Shown one piece after another: positions 16,374-24,088 of a DNA stretch of 64,000 bases. Source of the DNA: Weimeria sp002480925 (GTDB lineage: Bacteria > Bacillota > Clostridia > Lachnospirales > Lachnospiraceae); assembly GCF_052064335.1 (NCBI RefSeq), contig NZ_JBQHVU010000016.1:1-64000 (forward strand), written 5' to 3'. Both the position numbers and the translations under genes were made by a program. How positions within the stretch are numbered: the stretch's first letter is position 1; the number at the start of each line of letters is the position of its first letter. The notes under the pieces were generated by a model. That model worked only from the letters and a program-made list of their open reading frames with translations, did not search any database and was not told where the DNA came from.

Positions 16374-17150
16374 ATGGCAGACGGATTCTTTAATACAACA
16401 GATAATGGTGGACAGAGTAATGGAACAAATCCATATATTCAGAACACTCCACCACATTTCCAAAATAACATGACAAAGACATGCAAATACTGCGGTTCCC
16501 AGATACCTGCAGGTGCCAATGTATGCCCTTATTGCCGTAAGAAGCAGAAAGGCAAAGGTGGACTGATCGCTATAATAGTGATCGTTATTCTGATAATCAT
16601 CATCGCTGCAGCCGCTTCAGGAGACGACAAGCCTAAAAAGGTTACAACCAGCTCTACTTCATCGTCGGCAAAATCTACTAGTTCTAAATCTTCAAAGAAG
16701 GACAAGAAAGAAGATACTACATTTACAGTTGGCGATACAGCTGATTTCGATGGAGTCAAGGTAAAATTATCGTCGGCTATCCTATCAAAGGGCAGCGAAG
16801 CAAATTTTGCTGTGCCTGATAAAGGAAAATATTTCCTTGCACTTATCTTCGATATCGAAAATGATTCAGATGAAGATATAACTGTAAGCACTTGGGTATC
16901 TTTTGAAGCTTACTGTGATGATATGTCGATTGACGAGGATTATACAGGTGAAGAGGCTCCTGAGGTAGATGGATTAAATTCACTTGGTGGAGATGTAGCA
17001 AGTGGAAAGAAGATGAACGGGATAATGACTTACCAGGTTCCGAAGGACTTCAAAAAGTTTGAGATTTCTTATCAGCCTGATTTCTGGGGCGACAAGAAAG
17101 TGACATTTGAAATACCATCCGATAAAGTAGACTGGTCCTCTGTAAAATAA
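16374..17150 (+). CDS. Zinc-ribbon membrane protein with DUF4352-like domain
   Basis: 258 residues. A zinc ribbon with CKYCG and CPYC (about 37-55) is followed by a single membrane helix rich in Ile/Val (about 63-83), a Ser/Lys/Thr-rich linker (about 85-120) and a C-terminal beta-sandwich resembling DUF4352 (about 120-258) containing a YFLALIFDIEN strand. The topology is an inside zinc ribbon and an outside sandwich domain. AAGGAGG gives a strong start. The gene diverges from the HTH gene, with 90 bp between them, and lies before the kinase gene. Such proteins are common in Firmicutes near signalling genes; the ligand is unknown. Confidence 0.75.
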   Translation: MADGFFNTTDNGGQSNGTNPYIQNTPPHFQNNMTKTCKYCGSQIPAGANVCPYCRKKQKGKGGLIAIIVIVILIIIIAAAASGDDKPKKVTTSSTSSSAKSTSSKSSKKDKKEDTTFTVGDTADFDGVKVKLSSAILSKGSEANFAVPDKGKYFLALIFDIENDSDEDITVSTWVSFEAYCDDMSIDEDYTGEEAPEVDGLNSLGGDVASGKKMNGIMTYQVPKDFKKFEISYQPDFWGDKKVTFEIPSDKVDWSSVK

Positions 17151-17167
17151 CCCGAATAAGATGCCAA

Positions 17168-17200
17168 AAGCCGTGGCAATTAAGATTGTCACGGCTTCTT
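17168..17200 (+). terminator. Terminator of the zinc-ribbon gene
   Basis: AAGCCGTGGCAAT and ATTGTCACGGCTT form a 13-bp stem with a G-T pair and a TAAG loop, followed by CTTTCT. Confidence 0.85.
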
Positions 17201-17251
17201 TCTATGTTTCTGTAAATATAAAATTGCACTTCTTCCTGATCCATTATCTGC

Positions 17252-17257
17252 TATAAT
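17252..17257 (+). promoter_or_regulatory. Extended -10 box of the kinase gene, probably leaderless mRNA
   Basis: TGCTATAAT ends 7 bp before ATG 17265. The expected transcript therefore starts at or next to the A of the start codon, and no ribosome site is present in the gap. Confidence 0.55.
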
Positions 17258-17264
17258 ATCATTC

Positions 17265-18302
17265 ATGGAAAGCGAACAGATCATCATTGACAGGGAAAAC
17301 AGACAAATATACATCCAGAAAGTTTTAACAGAATACAATATCGATGTTTACCAGTATCTTCATGAGCATAGGAATGTGCACATACCTTACGTGAAGGAAT
17401 TTCATGAGGAAAACGGCAGACTCGTGGTCACCGAGAAATTCATACAAGGACGTACTCTGGATGAGCTTCTTGCGTCAGAAGATCATGTAAAAAAATCCCC
17501 GGAAACAGCCACTTCCGGAGAGAAGCCCTCTGGCCGGAAAGACACCTATCATCTGACAGATTCAGAAAAAAAAGAAATCCTGAATGGCATCTTAGATGCC
17601 GTAGAATTTCTGCACTCTGCCACTCCGCCCATCATCCATCGTGATATCAAGCCATCAAATATAATGATCACATCTGACGGCATTTCGAAGCTCATAGACT
17701 ATGATGCCGCCAAGATAAAGCACAAAGAAGAATCTCATGACACCGTTTATCTGGGCACACACGGCTCTGCTGCGCCGGAACAGTATGGTTTCGGAGCATC
17801 GGATGAACGTACGGATATCTATGCTATAGGAGTGCTGATAAAAGAATTATTTCCTGAGAACAGACAATATATACGTATTGCAGAGACAGCGACCAGTCTC
17901 GATCCGTCAGACAGATACCAGAGCATAAAAGAGCTGAGACGAGCCATGAAGGGCTGTTTGATTCTGCCTTTTCATATAAATATACCCGGGTTCAGAAATG
18001 GCAATATCGTTCATATGCTGATTGCCACGTTCGTATATTTCGTTACAACAGGCGTAATCATCGATTTTAATGGAGACGGTATAACAAACAGTGAAAGAAT
18101 AATATATCAGATCATTTGCGCCTGTATGGCATTTTCAGAAATAGATCTGTGGACAAGATGGACACCTGTTTTCATAAGATTTATCCCGATAAGAAGCAAA
18201 AATAGAGTTACCAGGATTCTGACAACACTGGTGTTCTCTGTATTTATTTTCATATTCTGGATTGTTGTAATGCTCATAGTGCTGTATATTGCAGGTTACT
18301 AA
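17265..18302 (+). CDS. Membrane-anchored protein kinase-like protein
   Basis: 345 residues. The kinase part covers about 1-235: a lysine in YIQKVL may replace the VAIK lysine and no glycine-rich loop is visible. The catalytic loop is HRDIKPSN (about 126-133) and the metal motif is DYD instead of DFG (about 148-150). APEQYG and a DERTDIYAIG stretch follow as in Ser/Thr kinases. The C-terminal 100 residues hold three hydrophobic segments, so the kinase is anchored with its catalytic part inside. The intact catalytic loop suggests activity, while the altered DFG and missing glycine loop leave doubt. The start appears leaderless. Partner candidates are the HTH and zinc-ribbon proteins next door. 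Confidence 0.75.
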   Translation: MESEQIIIDRENRQIYIQKVLTEYNIDVYQYLHEHRNVHIPYVKEFHEENGRLVVTEKFIQGRTLDELLASEDHVKKSPETATSGEKPSGRKDTYHLTDSEKKEILNGILDAVEFLHSATPPIIHRDIKPSNIMITSDGISKLIDYDAAKIKHKEESHDTVYLGTHGSAAPEQYGFGASDERTDIYAIGVLIKELFPENRQYIRIAETATSLDPSDRYQSIKELRRAMKGCLILPFHINIPGFRNGNIVHMLIATFVYFVTTGVIIDFNGDGITNSERIIYQIICACMAFSEIDLWTRWTPVFIRFIPIRSKNRVTRILTTLVFSVFIFIFWIVVMLIVLYIAGY

Positions 18303-18327
18303 ACAGAGGACTTCCTCTCAGGCTTCT

Positions 18328-18798
18328 TTAATCGTCTATTACTATCAGTTCTTCGACTGTCACCTTTGTCTGCTTGTCAGACACGTGAAATGACTGCAGC
18401 ACCGGGTGGTTCTTGTTCTGCAGTGACATAATCAGATAGCTGGCGTGCTCATCGTATGCCAGCCTCTTGTCCTCCTCCGACGGCCGGGATGGCGATGCCG
18501 GATGGGAATGCCAGTTGCCAAGCGGTTTCAGTCCATTTGCACGCATATCCTTGATCGCTGCAAACTGGTCTTTTGGATCCAGAGAAAAATGTTCTTCACT
18601 GTGGTCTATATTCTCAAGCAGATAGACCTTTTCGATATGCTTCACCGGATGCACACCAGTGCCGTCCTGATCGTATGCATCAGGCTCTTCCGCTTCAGTC
18701 CCAGCAATAAGTCCACACGCCTCTTCCGGAGCGTTCTTCCTTGCATGATCCAGAATTTTCTGGTAATCACTTTCTTTAATAGTTATAATGTAACTCAT
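18328..18798 (-). CDS. hcyD: JAMM-domain metalloprotease, HcyD-like
   Basis: 156 residues. The JAMM zinc site is exact: HSH, seven residues, S, two residues, D (HSHPASPSRPSEED, about 98-111), with the upstream catalytic Glu in PEEACGLIAG (about 24-33). In Wolinella succinogenes HcyD trims the C-terminal residue of the ubiquitin-like HcyS and later releases homocysteine from it; Mec plays the analogous role with CysO in Mycobacterium. Here it is the last gene of the sir-tusA-hcyS-hcyF series, 91 bp after hcyF. That gap contains a long palindrome. It acts in the cytoplasm. Confidence 0.85.
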   Translation of the reverse strand: MSYIITIKESDYQKILDHARKNAPEEACGLIAGTEAEEPDAYDQDGTGVHPVKHIEKVYLLENIDHSEEHFSLDPKDQFAAIKDMRANGLKPLGNWHSHPASPSRPSEEDKRLAYDEHASYLIMSLQNKNHPVLQSFHVSDKQTKVTVEELIVIDD

Positions 18799-18832
18799 TT
18801 AGCTCTCCTTCACATCAGAGTTATTTGTACAC

Positions 18833-18871
18833 GTGTCACGCCATTGGTGTCAGACACCAATGGTATGACAC
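18833..18871. repeat. 39-bp near-perfect palindrome between hcyF and hcyD
   Basis: Core CCATTGGTGTC-A-GACACCAATGG (18841-18863) is a perfect 23-bp palindrome, and outside it GTGTCA (18833-18838) pairs with TGACAC (18866-18871). It could be a REP-like element, an mRNA processing hairpin or a partial terminator inside the operon. Confidence 0.85.
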
Positions 18872-18889
18872 CTGTCATTTTTCTTCTGT

Positions 18890-19711
18890 TCAGGATAGCG
18901 GGTTCTTCGGATCCCAGTCACACTGTACCTGCTCATAGTCGATGAGCTCAGTGATCGTAGGGTGATCTGAGCATACAGCACAGTCTGGATCCTTAGGAAG
19001 CCTGATCTTCCTGAAGTCACCCTTGAGACCGTCGTATGTGAGGAGATATCCGGTGAGGAGTTCTCCTGCGCCTGTCAGATACTTGATGGCTTCCATTGCC
19101 TGTAGGCATCCGATGATACCAGCCATTGCGCCGATTACTCCGGCCTGCTTACAGGTAGGAACAGCATCCTTTGGTGGCGGGTTCTTGAATACGCATCTGT
19201 AGCATGGACCCTGGCCCGGTACATAGGTCATCAGCTGACCATTGAAACGAAGGATTCCTGCGTGACAGAAAGGCTTTTTAGCCATTACGCACGCATCATT
19301 GATCAGGAACTTCGTAGGGAAATTGTCTGTTCCATCAAGGATGAAATCATAATCCTTGATGATATCCATGATATTATCTGATGCCAGGAACTTGTAGTAA
19401 GTATTGACCTTGACATCAGGATTGATGGCCTGCATAGTCTCTTTTGCAGACTCTACTTTTTCCTTGCCGATATCGGCTGTCGTGTGGATGATCTGTCTCT
19501 GGAGATTTGACAGATCTACAACATCGGCGTCAATGATTCCGATCGTTCCTACTCCTGCCGCAGCAAGATACATAGCAGCCGGGGCACCGAGACCACCAGC
19601 CCCTACGATCAGAACTTTGCCATTTAACAGCTTTTTCTGGCCCTTAACACCGATTTCTTTAAGGATTATGTGTCTTGAGTATCTCTCAAGCTGTTTGTTA
19701 GTAAAAGCCAT
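18890..19711 (-). CDS. hcyF: E1-like adenylyltransferase (ThiF/MoeB family), HcyF-like
   Basis: 273 residues. The nucleotide loop is VGAGGLGAP (about 32-40), with IDADVVDLSNLQRQ (about 59-72) as in all MoeB/ThiF proteins. Two zinc Cys pairs, CYRC (about 171-174) and CAVC (about 246-249), are present. It adenylates the C-terminal glycine of the small HcyS protein so that sulfide can form a thiocarboxylate. Its start overlaps the hcyS stop by one base (TAATG), indicating coupled translation. There is no rhodanese domain, consistent with free sulfide from the neighbouring reductase as sulfur source. MoeB or ThiF roles are less likely given the neighbours. Confidence 0.87.
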   Translation of the reverse strand: MAFTNKQLERYSRHIILKEIGVKGQKKLLNGKVLIVGAGGLGAPAAMYLAAAGVGTIGIIDADVVDLSNLQRQIIHTTADIGKEKVESAKETMQAINPDVKVNTYYKFLASDNIMDIIKDYDFILDGTDNFPTKFLINDACVMAKKPFCHAGILRFNGQLMTYVPGQGPCYRCVFKNPPPKDAVPTCKQAGVIGAMAGIIGCLQAMEAIKYLTGAGELLTGYLLTYDGLKGDFRKIRLPKDPDCAVCSDHPTITELIDYEQVQCDWDPKNPLS

Positions 19712-19917
19712 TACCTGCCTCCTCCCATGAAGTATAGGAATTCAACCGAGTCTCCCTCCTTTAGTGCTGTGCTTTCAAAATCATCCCTATTTATGAAATC
19801 ATCATTTATCGTGACAGTTACATAAAGAGGATTATCGATCTTTTCAGCATCAATAAGCTCAGAAACAGTTATTCCATCTTTGTATTCTTTTTCTTCTCCT
19901 GCAACCTTTATCTTCAA
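19711..19917 (-). CDS. hcyS: Ubiquitin-like sulfur carrier (ThiS/MoaD fold), HcyS-like
   Basis: 68 residues with the beta-grasp pattern of ThiS. The C-terminus reads FLYFMGGGR: a Gly-Gly motif plus extra residue(s), rather than a free Gly-Gly end. In the Wolinella pathway HcyS carries an extra C-terminal alanine that HcyD removes before activation; here Arg (or Gly-Arg) would be removed. A GAGGTAAAT sequence gives the ribosome site. It is followed directly by hcyF and preceded at 55 bp by the TusA-like gene. The mature protein should carry sulfide as thiocarboxylate for MetY. Confidence 0.85.
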   Translation of the reverse strand: MKIKVAGEEKEYKDGITVSELIDAEKIDNPLYVTVTINDDFINRDDFESTALKEGDSVEFLYFMGGGR

Positions 19918-19972
19918 TTCATTTACCTCCGAGTTTAGCCTTTGTGTATGAATGGCCCTTTTATGCTATTTG

Positions 19973-20218
19973 TCAGTCTCCAACCTTTTTAACTATCAGG
20001 TCATACGTTCCGTCATTATTGTCAATGAGCTTTAGGATCTGATGTCCTTCCTCCTTCATTGAGCGCGGAACGTTCTGAACCGGTTCTCCGTCGTTCATAT
20101 GAACATCAAGAATCTCACCATCTGAAAGCTCCTCAATAGCCACCTTTGCCTTAACAAAGGTTACCGGGCAGACCACATCTGTGATGTCAACTGTATCTGC
20201 AATATCAAAATCTGCCAT
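19973..20218 (-). CDS. TusA/SirA-family sulfur carrier
   Basis: 81 residues. The family signature with a catalytic cysteine is present as VVCPVTFVKAK (about 15-25), close to the usual CP-x-P motif but with the second Pro replaced, and the protein ends in a beta strand as in TusA. TusA proteins carry persulfide or assist sulfur reduction. The start is ATG 20218 with AAGGAG at 9 bp, so it begins 4 bp after the sulfite reductase stop; the longer frame overlaps that gene without need. It probably delivers or buffers sulfur between the reductase and HcyS. Confidence 0.82.
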   Translation of the reverse strand: MADFDIADTVDITDVVCPVTFVKAKVAIEELSDGEILDVHMNDGEPVQNVPRSMKEEGHQILKLIDNNDGTYDLIVKKVGD

Positions 20219-20222
20219 ATGT

Positions 20223-21095
20223 TCATTCTCCTTTCGCATTATAAGCGTTATTTACAACAACCTTGAATTTATCCCAGCCGACACGTTCTAGCGTCTTGAA
20301 AAATCTCTCGCTTGGAAGTCCATTCTCTGCAAAAAAATCAACTGTAGCATCTGCAACACGGAAAAGAGTGTCCTCATCCCTGATGAAGGGAACAGCCTCT
20401 TCGCCGAATTTCATATTGTTTCCGAAGGTCCCGCCAAAGGTTACGATAAATCCAGGAATATAATCCCAGGCATCTACTGGACAGCTTTTTACACAGCGAC
20501 CGCAGTTGTTGCATTTGGAATAATCTACGTTTATACGACCGTTTTCGTCCTGGGTTATCGCTCCCTCGCGGCAGGCCTTAACGCAAACTCCGCATCCTAT
20601 ACACGGCTCTTCCTTCCAGCTTACCTCATATCCTCCCTTGATCCCGAAATCATTTTCCTCTGATTTAAGGCAGTTGTTTCGGCAGCCTGTCACTCCGAAC
20701 TTAAACTTATGGTTCAGTTCACGTCCAAAATATCTCTTGTCAAGCTTTTCGGCTATATCAAGCGCATCGATACATCCTGATGGACAGCATCTGCCACCCT
20801 GACAGGCTGTAACTGTCCTGACTCTTGGTCCGCATACACCCGGGACCACGCCGCCCTTTGCGAGATCAGCCTTTACAGCATCGATATCCTTTAGCTTGAT
20901 AAAAGGAATCTCTATGCCCTGTCTTGCTGTAAGATGAACATATCCATGACCGTATTTATCAGCCACAGCCTGGACTGCGGCGAGCTGTTCTGTTGTTACA
21001 GTGCCACCAACGATCTTTACTCTAAGTGAAAAAGTATCCTTCTGCTTCTGCCTCATGAAGCCACCAGCCTTGAGTGCCGAATAATCAACTGCCAT
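20223..21095 (-). CDS. Siroheme sulfite (or nitrite) reductase with ferredoxin domain
   Basis: 290 residues. N-terminal half-domain of the nitrite/sulfite reductase fold (about 5-75), then siroheme/4Fe-4S cysteines in TACQGGRCCPSGC (about 96-108) and TGCRNNC (about 137-143). An inserted 2x[4Fe-4S] ferredoxin with CIGCGVCVKAC (about 163-173) and CNNCGRCVKSC (about 190-200) follows, then the C-terminal half. The short length and inserted ferredoxin resemble anaerobic sulfite reductases. Sulfide produced here would feed HcyS-thiocarboxylate. The start is ATG 21095 with GGAGG at 5 bp; the frame could begin at 21107. Nitrite as substrate cannot be excluded from sequence alone, but the neighbours favour sulfite. 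Confidence 0.82.
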   Translation of the reverse strand: MAVDYSALKAGGFMRQKQKDTFSLRVKIVGGTVTTEQLAAVQAVADKYGHGYVHLTARQGIEIPFIKLKDIDAVKADLAKGGVVPGVCGPRVRTVTACQGGRCCPSGCIDALDIAEKLDKRYFGRELNHKFKFGVTGCRNNCLKSEENDFGIKGGYEVSWKEEPCIGCGVCVKACREGAITQDENGRINVDYSKCNNCGRCVKSCPVDAWDYIPGFIVTFGGTFGNNMKFGEEAVPFIRDEDTLFRVADATVDFFAENGLPSERFFKTLERVGWDKFKVVVNNAYNAKGE

Positions 21096-21135
21096 AAGTT
21101 CCTCCATACATCTTCAATCCAGAAATACAATCGGG

Positions 21136-21164
21136 TTAATTCCTATCTTTCATATAGGAATTAA
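21136..21164 (-). promoter_or_regulatory. Perfect 11-bp inverted repeat operator upstream of sulfite reductase
   Basis: TTAATTCCTAT-CTTTCAT-ATAGGAATTAA lies just downstream of the promoter at 21180-21207, in the early transcribed region. The half-site ATAGGAAT also occurs upstream of metY (22466-22473) and CGGGTTA flanks both copies. It may be the site of an Rrf2/CymR-type or similar sulfur regulator; no regulator gene is nearby. Confidence 0.7.
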
Positions 21165-21179
21165 GTTATTTCAAAATTA

Positions 21180-21207
21180 ATTATAATTTTTTTTCAGTCT
21201 TTGTCAA
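21180..21207 (-). promoter_or_regulatory. Promoter of the sir-tusA-hcyS-hcyF-hcyD operon
   Basis: Consensus boxes on the minus strand, TTGACA (21202-21207) and TATAAT (21180-21185), with a 16-bp spacer. The transcript starts just before the inverted repeat at 21136-21164. Confidence 0.85.
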
Positions 21208-21218
21208 GTACTTTAATG

Positions 21219-22463
21219 CTATTCCTTGTCTGTAAGCTCAATTGCCTGGACAAAGTCTTCAAGAAGGTCCTTGGGATCCTCTATCCCAACACTGACACGG
21301 ATAGTATCATCAAAAACACCGGCATCGGCCATCTGTTCCTTGGTGCTGTGTATATAAAGAGTGGATGCAGGGTTGATGACTAATGTTCTTATATCTCCGA
21401 TGTTGCTTGCGATAGTGGCGTACTTTAGTTTATCCATAATATGGAATGCCCGGCTTCTGCTTCCGGCCCTGAATGTAAGTATGCCTCCTCCAAATCCGCC
21501 AAGGTCTCTTTGGGCTAAATAGTATGATTCACAGCTTTCAAGAGTTGGGTGATTCACATCAGAGATACTCTTTACAGTGGATAAACCCCTTGCCAGCTCC
21601 CTTGCATTTGAACAGATTCTTTCCATTCTAAGACCAAGGGTTTCCAGGCCTACAATATTCATATATGCATTAAATGGAGAGAGGCATGCGCCAAAGTTTT
21701 CCCAGATATCTGTCCGCAGACGGATCGAATATGCCATACTTCCGTATTTTGCAAAGTCTTTCATGGCAGGATATCTTGACGGATCCCAGTTGAAGCTTGA
21801 ACCATCTACTATGATGCCACTTATGGAATTGCCGCTACCATTAATATATTTTGACGAAGAGTGCACTACTATATCAGCTCCAAGAGATAATGGATTTATC
21901 AGATAAGGAGTTGCCATGGTTGAATCTACAATCAACGGTAAACCTCTGCTATGGGCGAATTCTGCCAGCTCCGGGATATCCAGAATAAATAGCCCTGGAT
22001 TAGAGATAACCTCGCCAAAAATGATCCTAGTATGATCGTTAATAAATGGCTCAATATATTTGGGGGTAAGTTTCCTTGTGAAATGGGTATGGATCCCGAA
22101 TTTTTCAAGATCCTTGAATAGATCAAGCGTGCCTCCATACAGGCCGGATGATGCGATTATCTCATCGCCACTTGATAAGACATTTAACAAGGAGAGCGTA
22201 ACAGCGCTCATTCCTGAGGCTGTTGCTACTGCTGAGGGAGCACCCTCAAGCTCTGCTATTCTGTTTTCGAAAGCGGAAATAGTAGGGTTTCCGATCCTTG
22301 TGTACGCATAGCCGAATGCCTTATGATTGAAAACCTTTTCCTGCTCCTCTGCGCTTCCGTAACCAAAGGCGGTTACCTGCGCAATTGGAGGGAGCGTGGA
22401 TTTAAATGCATAATTACCTGTTGACCTGCCATGGAGGACTTTTGTGTTAAAATCCATTCTCAT
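21219..22463 (-). CDS. metY: O-acetylhomoserine sulfhydrylase family enzyme (MetY)
   Basis: 414 residues of the Cys/Met-metabolism PLP family. The PLP lysine lies in VVHSSSKYINGSG (about 200-212), preceded by an Asp in LPLIVDSTMATP (about 174-185) that contacts the pyridine nitrogen. The N-terminal KVLHG motif is typical. Length and sequence fit O-acetylhomoserine sulfhydrylase rather than cystathionine gamma-synthase. With HcyS-thiocarboxylate as sulfur donor, as in Wolinella, it would form HcyS-bound homocysteine from O-acetylhomoserine. It has its own promoter (22486-22513) and ends 124 bp before the sir start, so it forms a separate transcription unit sharing a regulatory motif. Confidence 0.87.
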   Translation of the reverse strand: MRMDFNTKVLHGRSTGNYAFKSTLPPIAQVTAFGYGSAEEQEKVFNHKAFGYAYTRIGNPTISAFENRIAELEGAPSAVATASGMSAVTLSLLNVLSSGDEIIASSGLYGGTLDLFKDLEKFGIHTHFTRKLTPKYIEPFINDHTRIIFGEVISNPGLFILDIPELAEFAHSRGLPLIVDSTMATPYLINPLSLGADIVVHSSSKYINGSGNSISGIIVDGSSFNWDPSRYPAMKDFAKYGSMAYSIRLRTDIWENFGACLSPFNAYMNIVGLETLGLRMERICSNARELARGLSTVKSISDVNHPTLESCESYYLAQRDLGGFGGGILTFRAGSRSRAFHIMDKLKYATIASNIGDIRTLVINPASTLYIHSTKEQMADAGVFDDTIRVSVGIEDPKDLLEDFVQAIELTDKE

Positions 22464-22465
22464 AT

Positions 22466-22513
22466 ATTCCTATCGGGTTACTATGTTTATAAGTTGTATT
22501 TACTCTAACACAA
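22466..22513 (-). promoter_or_regulatory. metY promoter and putative operator
   Basis: On the minus strand TTGTGT (22508-22513), 16 bp, TATAAA (22486-22491). Immediately downstream is TAACCCGATAGGAAT (plus 22466-22480), which shares ATAGGAAT and TAACCCG with the sir operator in swapped order. The AGGA of this motif doubles as the ribosome site of metY. Confidence 0.6.
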
Positions 22514-22526
22514 ACCCAGGGATATG

Positions 22527-23882
22527 TCAATGAGAATCAAGAACAATAACCTCTTGTCTGTATACTTTTTTGAAGAAAAGCAGGGACAGTGTAAATGAGA
22601 CAAACTCTGCGATCAGGAAGCACCACCAGACATTATTAACATTTCCGGTCTGTGCCAAAAGCCATGCTGCAGGTATCAGGATAACAAGCTGTCTGCCAAG
22701 AGAGACGAGCAGGGAGTATATACTCCTTGAGAATGCCTGGAAGATTGACCCCATAACGATTCCGCAGGCCGCTATCGGGAAGTGTATAGCGATGGTCCTA
22801 AGAGCTGGAATACCCATCTGAAGAAGCTGCTTTGATGGAGAAAACAACTTGAGGAGAACTCCTGGGAAGAGCTCAAAAACCGTTGTTCCGCATAACATGA
22901 TACATACTGCAAGTAACAGAGCAAACTTAAGTGCCTGATCGATTCTGGATTTCTTTCTGGCACCGAGGTTATATGCCAGGATTGGAATCAGACCATTATT
23001 AAGCCCGAATACTGGCATAAAGAAGAAGGACTGCAGCTTGAAATATGCCCCGAAGACTGCTATGGCGGTCGTAGAGAAAGTCTTCAGGATCAGATTCATG
23101 CAGTAGGTCATTACGGAACCAATGGCCATCATAAGTATAGATGGTACACCAACCGCATAGATTCTGCCTATTATCTTGAAATTCGGATGGAATATTTCCT
23201 TAAAGGAAAAATGCAGCTCTTTGTTAAAATGAAGATTAAGGAAAATACCCAGACAAGCAGCAATGCACTGCCCCATTATCGTGGCGTATGCTGCACCGGC
23301 AACTCCTAACATCGGGAAGGGCCCGATCCCGAAGATCAGAAGTGGATCAAAGATTATATTTATTACTGCACCGGTTATCTGGGACGTCATTGACAGCATT
23401 GTACGTCCAGTAGATTGCAGAAGTCTCTCCAGTATGATCTGCATGAAAACTCCTATACCTAGTGTCATTACTATTCCCAGATATGCATATCCAAGCTGCC
23501 TTATTTCCGGATTCCTGGTCTGGCTATTGATAAAAGGCTCCGTTACTGTAAGGCCTAGAATAAGAAAGATGATTGTACTAAATAGAGCAAGGAGTATTGC
23601 TGTATTCGCTGCTTTATCAGACCTGTGATAGTTCTTCTCTCCTAGTGCTCTTGAAAGCATTGCATTTACGCCGACTCCGGTGCCTGCACCTACAGATATC
23701 ATCAGATTTTGAAGTGGAAAGGAGATCGTGACAGCAGTAAAAGCATCCTGTGATAGCTTGGCTACAAAGACGGAATCAACAACATTATAGAGTGCCTGAA
23801 CCATCATGGAGATCATCATTGGCACAGACATGTTGATGATCAGCTTTTTTATCGGCATAGTGCCCATTTTGTTTTCCTGCAT
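22527..23882 (-). CDS. MATE-family multidrug/organic cation efflux transporter
   Basis: 451 residues with 12 membrane segments arranged as two repeats. The first repeat starts MIS-MMVQALYNVVDSVFVAK (about 20-38), the hallmark of MATE helix 1, and the second repeat starts near 240. It exports cationic compounds driven by Na+ or H+ across the cytoplasmic membrane. AGGAGG in the leader gives the start. It lies 63 bp upstream of metY in the same direction, but metY has its own promoter, so a functional link with sulfur metabolism is not implied. Confidence 0.88.
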   Translation of the reverse strand: MQENKMGTMPIKKLIINMSVPMMISMMVQALYNVVDSVFVAKLSQDAFTAVTISFPLQNLMISVGAGTGVGVNAMLSRALGEKNYHRSDKAANTAILLALFSTIIFLILGLTVTEPFINSQTRNPEIRQLGYAYLGIVMTLGIGVFMQIILERLLQSTGRTMLSMTSQITGAVINIIFDPLLIFGIGPFPMLGVAGAAYATIMGQCIAACLGIFLNLHFNKELHFSFKEIFHPNFKIIGRIYAVGVPSILMMAIGSVMTYCMNLILKTFSTTAIAVFGAYFKLQSFFFMPVFGLNNGLIPILAYNLGARKKSRIDQALKFALLLAVCIMLCGTTVFELFPGVLLKLFSPSKQLLQMGIPALRTIAIHFPIAACGIVMGSIFQAFSRSIYSLLVSLGRQLVILIPAAWLLAQTGNVNNVWWCFLIAEFVSFTLSLLFFKKVYRQEVIVLDSH

Positions 23883-24088
23883 AGGACCTCCTTCAAAAAT
23901 AATTAACTTTGAACGTAACTTATAAATTATATCAAATCAAGAAATAATGTCAATGAGAATATCTGACAAAATTTTCGATAAATCTGCTAAAAAGTCCTAC
24001 CATAATGGCTGGATTGTGATAAAATGTAGATGTAGATAAGTTAAAGGGCAATAAAAGCTCTGGGTTTATAGAAATGCGAGGGAATTTT

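Noticed and set aside
18890..19917. Thiamine or molybdopterin sulfur-transfer genes
   Set aside because: The two proteins alone would fit, but the JAMM protease, MetY, sulfite reductase and the extra residue after Gly-Gly fit homocysteine formation better, and no thi or moa genes are near.
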